A stretch of DNA of 64,000 nucleotides from Opitutaceae bacterium (lineage in GTDB: Bacteria; Verrucomicrobiota; Verrucomicrobiia; Opitutales; Opitutaceae): the NCBI GenBank assembly GCA_016794785.1, contig JAEUHC010000018.1:62001-126000 (forward strand), written 5' to 3'. Below are positions 9,005 through 18,719 of this stretch, in pieces. The notes under the pieces were generated by a model. The model did not search any database. It was not told the DNA's origin and saw only the letters and a program-made list of their open reading frames with translations. Position numbers and translations under genes: made by a program. Each line of letters starts with the position of its first letter. The stretch's first letter is position 1.

Positions 9005-10536
9005 GCGAGCCTACGCGCGATCTCCCGACGCCCGAGCTGCACCGTCTCGCGGAGCTGGCGGAAAAACTCCGCGAGGACACGATCTCCGACCCCGAGCTGG
9101 CCGAACTCGATTCGCTCCTCGCCGAATCCGCCGCCGCCAGGGAGGCGTTTGCCGCCCTCGCGATGCTCGCGACGGATCTGCGCAACGCCCACGGGCGCTT
9201 CCGTTGGCCGGCGCCGGCGGTTTCCCGGTCGCGGCACGGGCTGGCGTTCGTTCGCGCCCACCGGGCGGTGCTCGCCCTCACCGCGTGCCTCGCGCTGGTG
9301 GCCGGCCTGTTATGGCGCGGTTTCCTGCCTTCCTCCGCCCAGGCGGGACCGCCTGTCGCCACGGTGTCCAACGCCAGTGGTGCGGAGTTGCACGCGGGCA
9401 CGCATCCGGTCTCGGCGGCTGTCGGCGCCGCCCTCGGTCGCGGGGGCCTTTTCCTCAGCACCGGGTTGCTGGAATTCACCTACGCGAACGGCGTCGTTAT
9501 TTTGGTCGAGGCGCCGGCGCGCTTCGAGCTGCGCGACCCTGCCACCTTGTGGCTCGGCGAGGGCAACATCAGCGCTCGTGTGCCCGAGGGCGCGCGGGGT
9601 TTCGCCGTGGAGACGGCCAGCGCCCGCATCGTCGACCTCGGCACCGAGTTCGGCGTCAGCGCCAAAGCCACCAGCAGCGAGGTGCATGTCTTCAAGGGCG
9701 AGGTCCTGGTCGGCAACCCTGCCGAACCCAATGCGCTCCGTCTCACCGAAAACCGCGCCTCGCGCATCGACACGCTGACGAGCACGCCCGTCGGCATCGA
9801 CTACGCGCCGCAGCGCTACATCCGCAGCTTCGAGGAGCGGGCGAGTGATTTCGCCCTGATGGTCCGCGAACTCGAGCCGGTGGCTTACTACCGCATGCGC
9901 ATCACCCCGGACGCGACGTTGCTGCTCGATGTTGCCGATCGCCGCCTCAACGGCGTGATCGCGCCCGGCTCCAGCCTGCGGACTTCGGCCACCGGGCGCA
10001 TTGGCGCCGGCCTGCGCCTCGGCGGACCCGCCGCGCGGAGTTTCGCCATGGTGCGGGATTTTCCGAAGGTCCCGGCCGCGGCGCTCACGGTCTGCGCCTG
10101 GGTGCGCGCCGACAGCCGGCCGCGCTGGGCGAGCATCGCGAAGCATTGGGCCAAGGAAAAACGCGGGCAGTTTCACTTCGGGCTCTGGCACGACGAGGGC
10201 ACCCTCGAGGTGCAGGTGCAGGATGCCGCCGGGCGCGAGATCGGCGTGCGCGACACGGAGCCTCTGCCCATCGGCGAGTGGCAGTTCGTCGCCTTCACCC
10301 TCGATGGCGCCACGCTCCGGCTCTACCGCAACGGCCGCGAGGTCGCGTCGGGGCCGTGCGCCGGCCTCAGTCCCGTTGCGCCCGACGCGCTCGGCATCGG
10401 GGTGAAACTCGACGGCGGCCACGCCCCCGAGCGCAGCACCCCCGGGTTCTGGGACGGCGTGATCGACGAGCTCGCCATTTTTCACCGCGCGCTGAGCGCC
10501 GCGCAGATCCGCGCCCTCCACGGGCTGGCTCCGTGA
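9001..10536 (+). CDS. FecR-domain / LamG-domain membrane protein, putative anti-sigma regulator
   Basis: 511 residues. The N-terminal cytoplasmic part (about 1-80) is charged and helical. A single membrane segment follows (about 84-102, AVLALTACLALVAGLLW). The next domain (about 120-250) is FecR-like (FAVETASARIVDLGTEFGV is characteristic). The C-terminal third (about 330-510) is a concanavalin-like LamG_3 domain (AALTVCAWVRAD, EWQFVAFTLDGATLRLYRNGREV, IDELAIFHRALS). The design suggests an inner-membrane signal transducer whose outer LamG domain could sense glycan, acting on the sigma factor whose gene overlaps its start. LamG fused to FecR is recurrent in Planctomycetes and Verrucomicrobia; ligand binding here is inference. 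The following sulfatase gene begins 20 bases downstream. Confidence 0.85.
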   Translation: MSEPTRDLPTPELHRLAELAEKLREDTISDPELAELDSLLAESAAAREAFAALAMLATDLRNAHGRFRWPAPAVSRSRHGLAFVRAHRAVLALTACLALVAGLLWRGFLPSSAQAGPPVATVSNASGAELHAGTHPVSAAVGAALGRGGLFLSTGLLEFTYANGVVILVEAPARFELRDPATLWLGEGNISARVPEGARGFAVETASARIVDLGTEFGVSAKATSSEVHVFKGEVLVGNPAEPNALRLTENRASRIDTLTSTPVGIDYAPQRYIRSFEERASDFALMVRELEPVAYYRMRITPDATLLLDVADRRLNGVIAPGSSLRTSATGRIGAGLRLGGPAARSFAMVRDFPKVPAAALTVCAWVRADSRPRWASIAKHWAKEKRGQFHFGLWHDEGTLEVQVQDAAGREIGVRDTEPLPIGEWQFVAFTLDGATLRLYRNGREVASGPCAGLSPVAPDALGIGVKLDGGHAPERSTPGFWDGVIDELAIFHRALSAAQIRALHGLAP

Positions 10537-10556
10537 CTCAAGTCCATTTCCAATCC

Positions 10557-11963
10557 ATGAAACGCTGCCTTCCCTTCGCCATTGCCTCCGCCCTGCTGAT
10601 CGCTGCGCTCCCCGCCGCCGCGCTGCGTCCGCCCAACGTCGTCGTCATCATCAGCGATGACCAGGGTTTCGCGGACATCAGTTTCAACCCGCATCACCCG
10701 AGGGAGGTGTCCACGCCGCGTTTGGACGCGCTCGCCCGCGAGGGAGTATGGTTTAGCCAGGCCTACATCACGGGTAACGTCTGCTCCCCCACGCGTGCCG
10801 GGCTGATGACCGGTCGCTATCAGCAGCGCGCCGGCGTCTACACGGGGGGCGAAGGCGGCGCGGGCATGGCGCAGTCCGAGAAACTTTTCCCGCGGTTCCT
10901 CACGCCGGCCGGCTACACCAGCGCGGCCTACGGCAAGTGGCACATCGGGCTCACGGTCGCGCAGAGCCCCGTCGGCCGGGGCTTCGACGAATGGTATGGT
11001 TTCCTCGGCCGCGGTGCGCACGACTACTTCGATCTCGCCCAGAAGAACGAAGACGTGGGGCCGATGTATCGGAACGGAAAGGAGATCAAGGATGAGGGCT
11101 ACATGACGACGCGGCTCACGGACGAAGCCGTGGCCTTTATCCAGCGTCAGAAGGCGAATCCGTTCTTCGTCTACCTCGCCTACAATGCGGTCCACGCGCC
11201 CGCCCAGGCCCCGGCCGAGGACATCGCGCGCTGGCGGAAGCAGTTCCCCGAGATCACCGAGGCCCGAGCGATCCTGATGGCGATGCTCCATCACCTCGAC
11301 CTCGGCGTCGGCCGCGTGGTGGACACCCTGAAAAAGGAAGGCGTGTGGGATAACACCCTGCTGTTCTTTCTCACCGACAATGGCGGCTCGAAGGCGATGA
11401 GCGCCATGAACACCCCGTTGCGCGGCGCCAAGCAGCAGAATTACGAGGGCGGCATCCGCACGCCGTTCATCGCCTCCTGGCCCGCCGGCTTCAAGGGCGG
11501 TCGGACGATCGACACGCCGATCGTGGCGCTCGACATTTTGCCCACCGCGCTTGACGCGGCCGGCCTCGCACCCGACCGGCCGCTCGATGGCCGGAGCCTG
11601 CTCCCGCTCCTCACCGGCAAAGCGGACCGGCACACTGACACATTTTTCTGGAGTGAAGGCGGCGAGGCCGGTGGCTTTGCGGTGCGATCAGGCGACTGGA
11701 AGCTCGTGCAGCAGCGCGGCGAACGGAAGGTGGAGTTGTTCGACCTTGCAAAGGACCCGGCCGAGAAGAACGACCTCGCCGGCACACACCCCGACAGACT
11801 CGCGGAACTGACAAGACTCTACGACGCGTGGCTCGATCAGATGGCTGAGCCCTTGAGTGGCGCGCCGAAGCGTCCCGGGGCCCAGGGCGCTGCGGTCGCG
11901 AAGAAATCCAAGGCCGAGAAGCGGCAGTCGCGCGACGTTGAGCGCGCGAAAAAGAAGCAATAG
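10557..11963 (+). CDS. Secreted arylsulfatase-type sulfatase with basic C-terminal tail
   Basis: 468 residues beginning at MKRCLPF, which opens a clear signal peptide; an in-frame GTG at 10533 overlaps the FecR stop and is a less likely start. Sulfatase hallmarks are NVVVIISDDQGFAD (metal ligands), CSPTR with Cys76 as formylglycine precursor, GKWHIG, NPFFVYLAYNAVHAP and FFLTDNGGS. Length and motif spacing fit family S1 arylsulfatase A-like enzymes. The last 30 or so residues are strongly lysine/arginine rich, unusual for an exported sulfatase, and could bind anionic polysaccharide or cell surface; this is speculation. It sits in the same-direction run with the ECF/FecR pair and the receptor, consistent with coordinated sulfated-glycan use. 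Confidence 0.9.
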   Translation: MKRCLPFAIASALLIAALPAAALRPPNVVVIISDDQGFADISFNPHHPREVSTPRLDALAREGVWFSQAYITGNVCSPTRAGLMTGRYQQRAGVYTGGEGGAGMAQSEKLFPRFLTPAGYTSAAYGKWHIGLTVAQSPVGRGFDEWYGFLGRGAHDYFDLAQKNEDVGPMYRNGKEIKDEGYMTTRLTDEAVAFIQRQKANPFFVYLAYNAVHAPAQAPAEDIARWRKQFPEITEARAILMAMLHHLDLGVGRVVDTLKKEGVWDNTLLFFLTDNGGSKAMSAMNTPLRGAKQQNYEGGIRTPFIASWPAGFKGGRTIDTPIVALDILPTALDAAGLAPDRPLDGRSLLPLLTGKADRHTDTFFWSEGGEAGGFAVRSGDWKLVQQRGERKVELFDLAKDPAEKNDLAGTHPDRLAELTRLYDAWLDQMAEPLSGAPKRPGAQGAAVAKKSKAEKRQSRDVERAKKKQ

Positions 11964-12033
11964 AAGCGTGCGTGCCGGGCGGGCCGGACACGAGCGCGCC
12001 CCCTCATCGTTTGACTTCAATCCCAACCACCCC

Positions 12034-15000
12034 ATGACCCCAAAAATCCTCCCGCGCGCATGGGCCTTCGCATGGCCGCTTGCCCTCATCGCCACCGGAC
12101 TCAGCCAAACCGCACCGACGCTGCCGCCGGCGGCGCGACCCGGCCCCACCGAGGTCATCGAGCTCAGCCCTTTCACGGTCGATGCCTCGGCCGACAAGGG
12201 CTACCGCGCCGAGAACACGCTCGCCGGCAGCCGGCTCAACACGAGCCTGCGTGACACGCCAGCCTCGATCTCCGTCTTCACGCGCGAGTTTCTCGACGAC
12301 ATCGGTCTCAACGAAATCGAGAAACTCATCGACTACTCCGTCAATTCCCAGATTAACGCGCAGGACGTCAATTCCGGCCCCAACGCCAACAACATGCTCG
12401 GCGGCGCGAACCTGATCCAGCGCATCAATGTGCGCGGCATCCTCTCGGCGCAGGGCATCGACTACTTCAAGAGCATCACGGTCAACGACGGCTACCGCAT
12501 TGACCGCTACGACGACAGCCGCGGCCCCAACAGCATCCTCTTCGGCGTCGGCGACGCCGGCGGCATCATCAACCAAAGCTCCATCCTCGCGACCACGAAC
12601 CGCACGAACGGCCGCCTCAGCCATGAACTTGGCACCTACGGCACGAACCGCTCCACGCTCCGCCACAACCAGATGATTGTTCCGCGGAAACTCGCGCTCG
12701 CCCTCGCCGGCGTGCATCAGGAAAACGGCGGCTGGCGCGAGCCTTCGTTTCACGACAAAGACCGGCTTTTCGCCACTGTCACGTTCACGCCCACGGATCG
12801 GATCACGTTCCGCGCGATGGGCGAAACCGGCCGCGAGCACCGCGCCGTGGTCGCGCCTTTCCCGCCTTCGACGGCGCGCTCGCCTGGATCGACAACCGCA
12901 ACGCGCGCGGCGTGAGCGCGGTCACCTTCACGCCCAACAACACCAATCCCACCGCCGCCCAGATCGCGCTGGGCATCACCGCCCGCAACGCCGCCGCCGC
13001 TGCCACCACCCGGCGCTTCATCTTCGTCGATAACAACAGCACGTTCTTCGACTCGAGCGGCACGTTTGTCACCGGCTCCTACAACAACCCCGCTGTGCGC
13101 GCGCCGGACGGGACGCCGGGCGTCAGCGGTGTCACGCTCTCGTTTCAAGATCCCTCGATTCTGCCTTACGAAATCAACTCCGGCGGCCCCGGCATGTATC
13201 GCGACACCCGCCTCCGGAACCACACGCTGAGCGCCGACTGGCGCATCACCTCCCGGCTCACGCTGAACGTGTCGCATCATTTTCAGGAGGTGAAAATCGA
13301 GAACCCGCTCATCAAGGGTTCCACGCCGATGATCGCCGGCGAGGTCAACCGCACGCTCGGCGTCAACGGCCCCGCCAATCCCTACGCCGGCCAGCTCTAC
13401 ATCGACGCCCCGTGGTATAGCGAGCTGCATGACGCCACCTACCGCGAATCGCGGGTGTCGCTGTCCTACGAATTCAACCCGAAGTGGAAATGGGCCGGCA
13501 CGCATCGCTTCGCCGGCATGTATTCGCGTTCCGAGGATACGGACTACGTGAACCAGCGCCGCCTCGGCCTCGCGGGCGCGCCGTTCAATGCCGCCCCGCA
13601 GAACGCCAGCAACCTCGTGTTCCAGCGTGCCTACCTCGACGAGCGCACCCCGGGCTCCTTCATCGCCCCGGATTGGCGCAAGCTCCCCAGGACCGTTACC
13701 GCCGCCGGCCGCACCTTCGACCTCGCTTGGATCGACGGCGACGCCGGCACGACCCAGTCCGCCGCCGATCAGGAACTCGCCGCCAAGCTCCTCGTCGCGC
13801 ACAGCCACTTCTTCAACCGCCGGCTCGTCATCACCGTTGGCTACCGCGTGGACGAGGGTGACGTCACCTCCTTCGGCTACTCCACTGATCCCGTCATGAA
13901 GACCCCGCGGATCGATCGCGATCCCGCCAAGGCCAGCGTCAATCATCTCAAGGGCATCACGCGCTCGCAGGGCGTGGCGTTGCATGTCACCGACTGGCTC
14001 ACGCTCCTCGGCAACCGCTCGAGCAATATCGGCATTCCCACCTTCACCAACAAGGTGCTGCCCTACGGCACGATTCCCGACCCGACCCGCGGCCAGGGCG
14101 AGGACTACGGCTTCGCGCTGAGCCTTCTCTCGAACCGGCTCTCGCTCAAGGCCGTCGCCTTCACGACGGCCCAGACCGGCCAGACCAAGAGCGGCGGCAT
14201 CAACGCGCAATACAACCTCCGCAACATCCGCATCGCCGACGCGCTCGAAACCGTCCTTGTCGGTCCCGGCCGGCCGATTTCGGCCGCTGAATGGACGGCG
14301 ACGCGCGCCGCCCTCACGCCGACGGTCAACGCCGACCAGTTCGACGAGGACTCGAAGGGCTACGAGTTCAGCGCCATCGCGAACCTGTCGGCGAACTGGC
14401 GCTTCACCATGAACTACTCCTACACGGACCGCATTCGCTCCAACATCTCCGGCACCGACGCGATTCCGTGGTATGGCTACACCTTCGACGGCAAGCTGCT
14501 CAAGGAGGGGGTGACCCAGAACGTCAACGGCACCTTCACCGTGAATCCGTCCGCCTTCGCCCCCGGCGGCGCGGTTGCCCAGTGGATCGCGCTCGGAAAT
14601 CGCGCTCCAGCCGCGAACCTCGCGACGCTGAACACGAGCGCCAATATCTCCATCGCGGAGGAAATCCGGAACATGATTTCCGAGATCAATACGGATAAAC
14701 AGCAGAACGAGCAGCGCTGGGGCCTGCGCCCGCATCGCATGAGCCTGTTCACGGCCTACGATTTCACGGAGGGGCGACTCAAGGGTTTCTCCACGGGCTT
14801 CGGCTACCGCTGGCAGATGGCCAACATCATCGGCCGCACTGCCAGCGGCTCCGAGATCCAGGGCCGCGCGATCTCCGCCGCCGATCTCATGCTGCGCTAC
14901 CGGCACCCGATCAGACGCGGCAAGCTGCGCGGCACGCTCTCCTACCAGATCAACGTCGCTAACCTCCTCAACCAGGACGGTCGCCTCCCGCAGCGCTTCT

Positions 15001-15107
15001 CCGCCATCCCGCCCTACGACCTGCCCGGCGGCCGCGGCATCGCCTACAGCCGCTTCGACCTGATGGAGCCGCGCTCGCTCCGCCTCACCACGACCCTTAA
15101 CTACTGA
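12034..15107 (+). pseudogene. TonB-dependent outer-membrane receptor split by a -1 frame change
   Basis: Two adjacent frames together encode about 1024 residues of one receptor. The first part (12034-12915) has a signal peptide, an ELSPFTV motif, and the plug domain (ENTLAGSRLNTSLRDTPASISVF, NVRGI, RGPNSILFGVGDAGGIIN). The second part (12912-15107) holds the beta-barrel and ends with the aromatic tail LNY. Reading frame 1 to about base 12861 and then frame 0 restores a smooth protein (APF then PAFDGALAWIDNRN), so the lesion is one missing base around TTTCCC at 12858-12863. In frame 1 translation would end at TGA 12913-12915, which overlaps a GTG in the barrel frame. It could be a sequencing error, a real pseudogene, or recoding (see findings). 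If functional it would import polysaccharide fragments released near the sulfatases. Confidence 0.85.
12858..12864 (+). other. Slippery-type heptamer TTTCCCG at the receptor frame change
   Basis: The heptamer reads T TTC CCG in the upstream frame, the X XXY YYZ layout used in -1 ribosomal frameshifting. Slipping there gives TTT CCC followed by GCC TTC GAC, exactly the residues needed to join plug and barrel. Complementary GCGCGC runs follow within 50 bases (about 12874-12880 and 12902-12908) and could form a stem. CCC/CCG is not a favoured slippery second codon in known cases, so a lost C is at least equally likely. Confidence 0.35.
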
Positions 15108-15160
15108 AGCTGGAAATCGTTTCCCTCCTCAGCCACGCGCGCTAATCTCCGATTTCTCCG

Positions 15161-16591
15161 ATGAACGCCCTGCGCATCCTGCTGCTCCTCGCCCTGAGTT
15201 TGGCGAGCCTCGCCCTTGCAGTCGACCGGCCCAACGTCGTCTTGCTTCTCGTCGACGACATGGGCTACGGCGATCCGGGTTGCTACAACCCGCGCTCGAA
15301 AATTGCGACGCCTCATCTCGACCGGCTCGCGCGCGAGGGCCTGCGTTTCACCGATGCCCACGCGCCAGGCGCCGTCTGCCATCCCTCGCGCTACGGGCTG
15401 CTGACGGGCTCCTATCCCTTTCGCACCGATGTCTCCCTCTGGCCCAAGCAGCCGCTCATAAAGGACGGACAGCTGACGATCGCCTCGCTGCTTGCGGCGG
15501 CCGGCTACCGCACGGCGATGGTCGGCAAGTGGCACCTCGGGTTCGACGAGCCGGGCTACGACGGTCCGCTGCGGGGCGGCCCGGTTGATCGTGGATTCGG
15601 GAGTTTTTTCGGCTTCCGCGCATCCACCGACATCCCGCCCTATTTTTACATCAGCGGCGACCGCGCCGTGGCGCCACCGACCGCGACGATTGCGGAAAGC
15701 CGCTCGCACCCGAGCCTCGGCGGCTCGCCGGTTCAGGGCGAATACTGGCGGGGCGGCGGCATCGCGCCCGGGCTCATGCTTCAGGACGTGCTGCCGCGCT
15801 TCACCACGGAGGCCGTGAGGATTGTCCGTGAACATGGGCAAAGCGCGGCCGCGCAGCCGTTCTTCCTCTACCTCGCGCTGACCGGGCCCCACACGCCCTG
15901 GCTGCCGAGCCCGGAGTTCAAGGGGCGCAGCGCGGCCGGCCGCTACGGGGATTTCGCGATGATGGTGGATGCGGCGATCGGACTTGTGTTGCAGGCGCTC
16001 GATGACACCGGGCAGGCGGGCAACACGCTCGTCGTCGTGACTTCCGACAATGGTCCCGTCTGGTATCCGGCAGACACGCAGCGCACGGGCCACGATTCAA
16101 CCGGCGGCTTCCGCGGAATGAAGGGATCGAATTGGGAGGCGGGTCACCGCGTGCCCTTCATCGTGCGCTGGCCGGGAAAAACCAAGGCCGGTGGCGTGAC
16201 CGCGCAGACAATTTGTTTCACCGATGTGCTCGCCACGTTTGCCGCTATCGTCGGTCGGGCGCTGCCCGCGGACGCCGCGCCCGACAGCTTCAGTTTTCTG
16301 CCCGTGCTCCTCGGCCGGCAGGACGAGAGCGATCCCGTCCGCCCAAATCTGGTCGTCGGCCAATCCTACCGCTCCGGCCCGTGGAAATGGATCGAAGCCC
16401 GCGACCGGCTGGAGTGGGCCAAGCCGGAAAGCGGCACCTATCCGGGCCGCGATGAACCGCCGGCGCAGCTTTACCACCTGGGTGACGATCCGCACGAAAC
16501 GAAGAACCTCGCGACGGCGCGCCCCGAGATCGCCGTGGAAATGAGAAACGCGTTCGCGCGCATCCGGGAGGGCCCGCGCACGCGCCCGTAA
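15161..16591 (+). CDS. Secreted sulfatase
   Basis: 476 residues with a leucine-rich signal peptide (MNALRILLLLALSL). Sulfatase features are NVVLLLVDDMGYGD, the signature CHPSR with Cys73 as formylglycine precursor, GKWHLG, FFLYLALTGPHTPW and VVVTSDNGP. It is the third Cys-type sulfatase in a 10 kb stretch, and its different spacing between motifs suggests another S1 subfamily, so the three enzymes probably cut different sulfate positions. It follows the frameshifted receptor by 53 bases in the same direction and converges on glmS. The C-terminal DDPHETKNLA segment is common in bacterial arylsulfatases. Substrate identity is not predictable here. Confidence 0.9.
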   Translation: MNALRILLLLALSLASLALAVDRPNVVLLLVDDMGYGDPGCYNPRSKIATPHLDRLAREGLRFTDAHAPGAVCHPSRYGLLTGSYPFRTDVSLWPKQPLIKDGQLTIASLLAAAGYRTAMVGKWHLGFDEPGYDGPLRGGPVDRGFGSFFGFRASTDIPPYFYISGDRAVAPPTATIAESRSHPSLGGSPVQGEYWRGGGIAPGLMLQDVLPRFTTEAVRIVREHGQSAAAQPFFLYLALTGPHTPWLPSPEFKGRSAAGRYGDFAMMVDAAIGLVLQALDDTGQAGNTLVVVTSDNGPVWYPADTQRTGHDSTGGFRGMKGSNWEAGHRVPFIVRWPGKTKAGGVTAQTICFTDVLATFAAIVGRALPADAAPDSFSFLPVLLGRQDESDPVRPNLVVGQSYRSGPWKWIEARDRLEWAKPESGTYPGRDEPPAQLYHLGDDPHETKNLATARPEIAVEMRNAFARIREGPRTRP

Positions 16592-16634
16592 TCGCCGCGG
16601 AGACGGATACCTGCTCCGGGCGGGCGAAGGGCGG

Positions 16635-18488
16635 TTATTCCACGGTCACCGACTTCGCCAGGTTGCGCGGCTTGTCCACGTCGCAGCCGCGCTCGACCGC
16701 GATGTAGTAGCTGAGGAGCTGCACGGGAATCGACGCGACGATGGGCAGGACGGCCTCGTGGCAGCGCGGAATGCGGATCACCTCGTCGGCGAGCCCGGCG
16801 GGGAGCTCCGCATCCTCGGTGATGATCGCGATGATCGGTCCCTTGCGCGCCTTGATCTCCTGCATGGATGAGACGACCTTGTTGAAGAGCTCGTTGTTGG
16901 GCGCGAAGAAGACGCTCGGGCACTCCTCGCTGATCAGCGCGATGGGGCCGTGCTTCATCTCGGCGGCGGGGTAACCCTCGGCGTGGATGTAGGAAATCTC
17001 CTTCAGCTTGAGCGCGCCCTCGAGCGCGATGGGGAACAGCGACATGCGGCCGAGGAAGAGCATGTCGGTCACCTTGGCGAAGCGCTTGGCGATGGCCTTG
17101 ATGTGCGGCGCTTGCGCGAGGGCCTGGCGCACGAGGTCCGGCGTGCCCTTGAGCGCGTTCACAATCTCGGTGCCCTCCGAGAAGCTCAGGTCGCGCATGC
17201 GGCCGATGTAGAGCGCGAGCATCGCCCCGATGAGAAGCTGGGAGGTAAACGCCTTGGTGGACGCGACGCCCACCTCGGGCCCGACGTGCTGGTAGATGCC
17301 GCCGTCCGCTTCGCGCGCGATGGTGGAGCCGACGACGTTGTTAATCGCGAGCACCTTGTAGCCCTTGCGCTTGGCTTCGCGCAGCGCGGCGAGCGTGTCG
17401 ATCGTCTCGCCCGACTGACTCATGACGAAGAAGAGCGAGTTGCGGAAGAGCGGGGCGTTGCGGTAGCGGAATTCGGAAGCGTAGTCGCACTCCACCGGGA
17501 TGCGCGCGAAACGCTCGATCAGGTGTTCCGTCACCATGCACGCGTGCAGCGCGGTGCCGCAGGCGCAGAACATGAATCGGTCCACGGTGCGAAACTCCCC
17601 GGGCGTGATGTTCAGCCCGCCGAAGCGCGCGGTGCTGCCGTCCTCAGCGAAGCGGCCACGCATGGCGTTTTCGAGCGCCGTAGGCTGCTCAAATATCTCC
17701 TTCTCCATGAAATGGGCGTGCGCGCCCAGCTCGGAGTCGGCGATCGACCAGGTGACCTTGTCGACCACGGTCTGCACGGTGCCGGACGAAAGAGTCGTGA
17801 TCGCGCAGGTGGTCGGCGTGAGGTGCGCGATTTCGCCGTCCTTGAGGTAAACGACGTTCTGCGTGCGGCTCACGATCGCGGAGACGTCGCTCGCGACGAG
17901 GGTCTCGCCGTCGCCGAGGCCGAGGATGAGCGGCGAGCCCTTGCGCGCGGTCACCAGTTCGCCCGGCAGATCGAGCGCCATGATCACGATGCCGTAGGTG
18001 CCCTCGGCGTGGCGCAAGGTCTTGCGCACGCTTTCGACGAAACGGCTGTCGCCGTTGGCTGCCGCCGGTTCCTTGGCGTAGTGGTAGGCGATGAGGTTGC
18101 AGAGCACCTCGGTGTCGGTCTCGGACGAGAACGTGTAGCCCTTGCCGAGCAGGAATTTTTTGATGTGGGCGTAGTTTTCTATGACGCCGTTGTGAATGAG
18201 CGCGATTTTTCCGTCGCTGCTCACGTGGGGGTGGGCGTTGGCGTCGGTGACCCCGCCGTGAGTGGCCCAGCGCGTGTGGCCGATGCCGTGCGTGCCGTGC
18301 AGGCGGTGCTTGGCGGTTTCGCCCTCGAGGTTGGCGACGCGGCCGGTCTTCTTCGCGACCGCGAAGCGGCCGTCCTGAAGCACAGCCACGCCGGCGGAGT
18401 CGTAGCCGCGATATTCGAGGCGCTTGAGGCCCTCGATGATCAACGGAGCCGCTTTTTGCTTACCGACGTAGCCGACGATGCCGCACAT
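16635..18488 (-). CDS. glmS: Glutamine--fructose-6-phosphate aminotransferase (isomerizing)
   Basis: 617 residues. It makes glucosamine-6-phosphate from fructose-6-phosphate and glutamine, the first step to UDP-GlcNAc for peptidoglycan and lipopolysaccharide. The start MCGIVGYVG is fixed by the catalytic cysteine that becomes residue 1 after methionine removal. The glutaminase domain (about 1-230) has RGYDSAG, GHTRWATHG and HNGVIENY. Two SIS sugar-isomerase domains follow (SQSGETIDT, STKAFTSQ). The C-terminus ends KPRNLAKSVTVE, the conserved tail of the family. The length is normal. It is convergent with the third sulfatase and divergent from glgC. No glmS ribozyme is recognisable upstream. 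Confidence 0.96.
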   Translation of the reverse strand: MCGIVGYVGKQKAAPLIIEGLKRLEYRGYDSAGVAVLQDGRFAVAKKTGRVANLEGETAKHRLHGTHGIGHTRWATHGGVTDANAHPHVSSDGKIALIHNGVIENYAHIKKFLLGKGYTFSSETDTEVLCNLIAYHYAKEPAAANGDSRFVESVRKTLRHAEGTYGIVIMALDLPGELVTARKGSPLILGLGDGETLVASDVSAIVSRTQNVVYLKDGEIAHLTPTTCAITTLSSGTVQTVVDKVTWSIADSELGAHAHFMEKEIFEQPTALENAMRGRFAEDGSTARFGGLNITPGEFRTVDRFMFCACGTALHACMVTEHLIERFARIPVECDYASEFRYRNAPLFRNSLFFVMSQSGETIDTLAALREAKRKGYKVLAINNVVGSTIAREADGGIYQHVGPEVGVASTKAFTSQLLIGAMLALYIGRMRDLSFSEGTEIVNALKGTPDLVRQALAQAPHIKAIAKRFAKVTDMLFLGRMSLFPIALEGALKLKEISYIHAEGYPAAEMKHGPIALISEECPSVFFAPNNELFNKVVSSMQEIKARKGPIIAIITEDAELPAGLADEVIRIPRCHEAVLPIVASIPVQLLSYYIAVERGCDVDKPRNLAKSVTVE

Positions 18489-18719
18489 GGAATGGTGGAG
18501 GGAAAGAGTTTGTTGCCGAACACGGGAGCACGCAGCGCATAGTGTGCCACGCGCGCCCGAGGTCGGGCTGCAACGGCAAGTCAATCGACGCTTCCCGCCG
18601 GGCCTTGAGGACGCCGGGCGGGGCGGGCGGCCGAATTGTGATATTTCCGAGAAATTGCTGGCGAACCCCGGGGCTCCCGCAAGGTTTGGGGCAGGCCATC
18701 AGCCCAAATTCCCCAGTCC

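Noticed and set aside
12750..14906. Long open frame of 718 codons on the minus strand opposite the TonB receptor
   Set aside because: Shadow of a high-GC gene; the antisense translation is low-complexity and matches no family, while the plus strand encodes the receptor barrel.
16950..18542. 530-codon plus-strand frame opposite glmS
   Set aside because: Shadow of glmS; Val, Asp, Arg and Gly-rich with no recognisable domain.
18489..18719. Possible glmS ribozyme or riboswitch in the glmS/glgC gap
   Set aside because: No conserved glmS ribozyme core seen; the gap is only modestly AT-rich before glgC.
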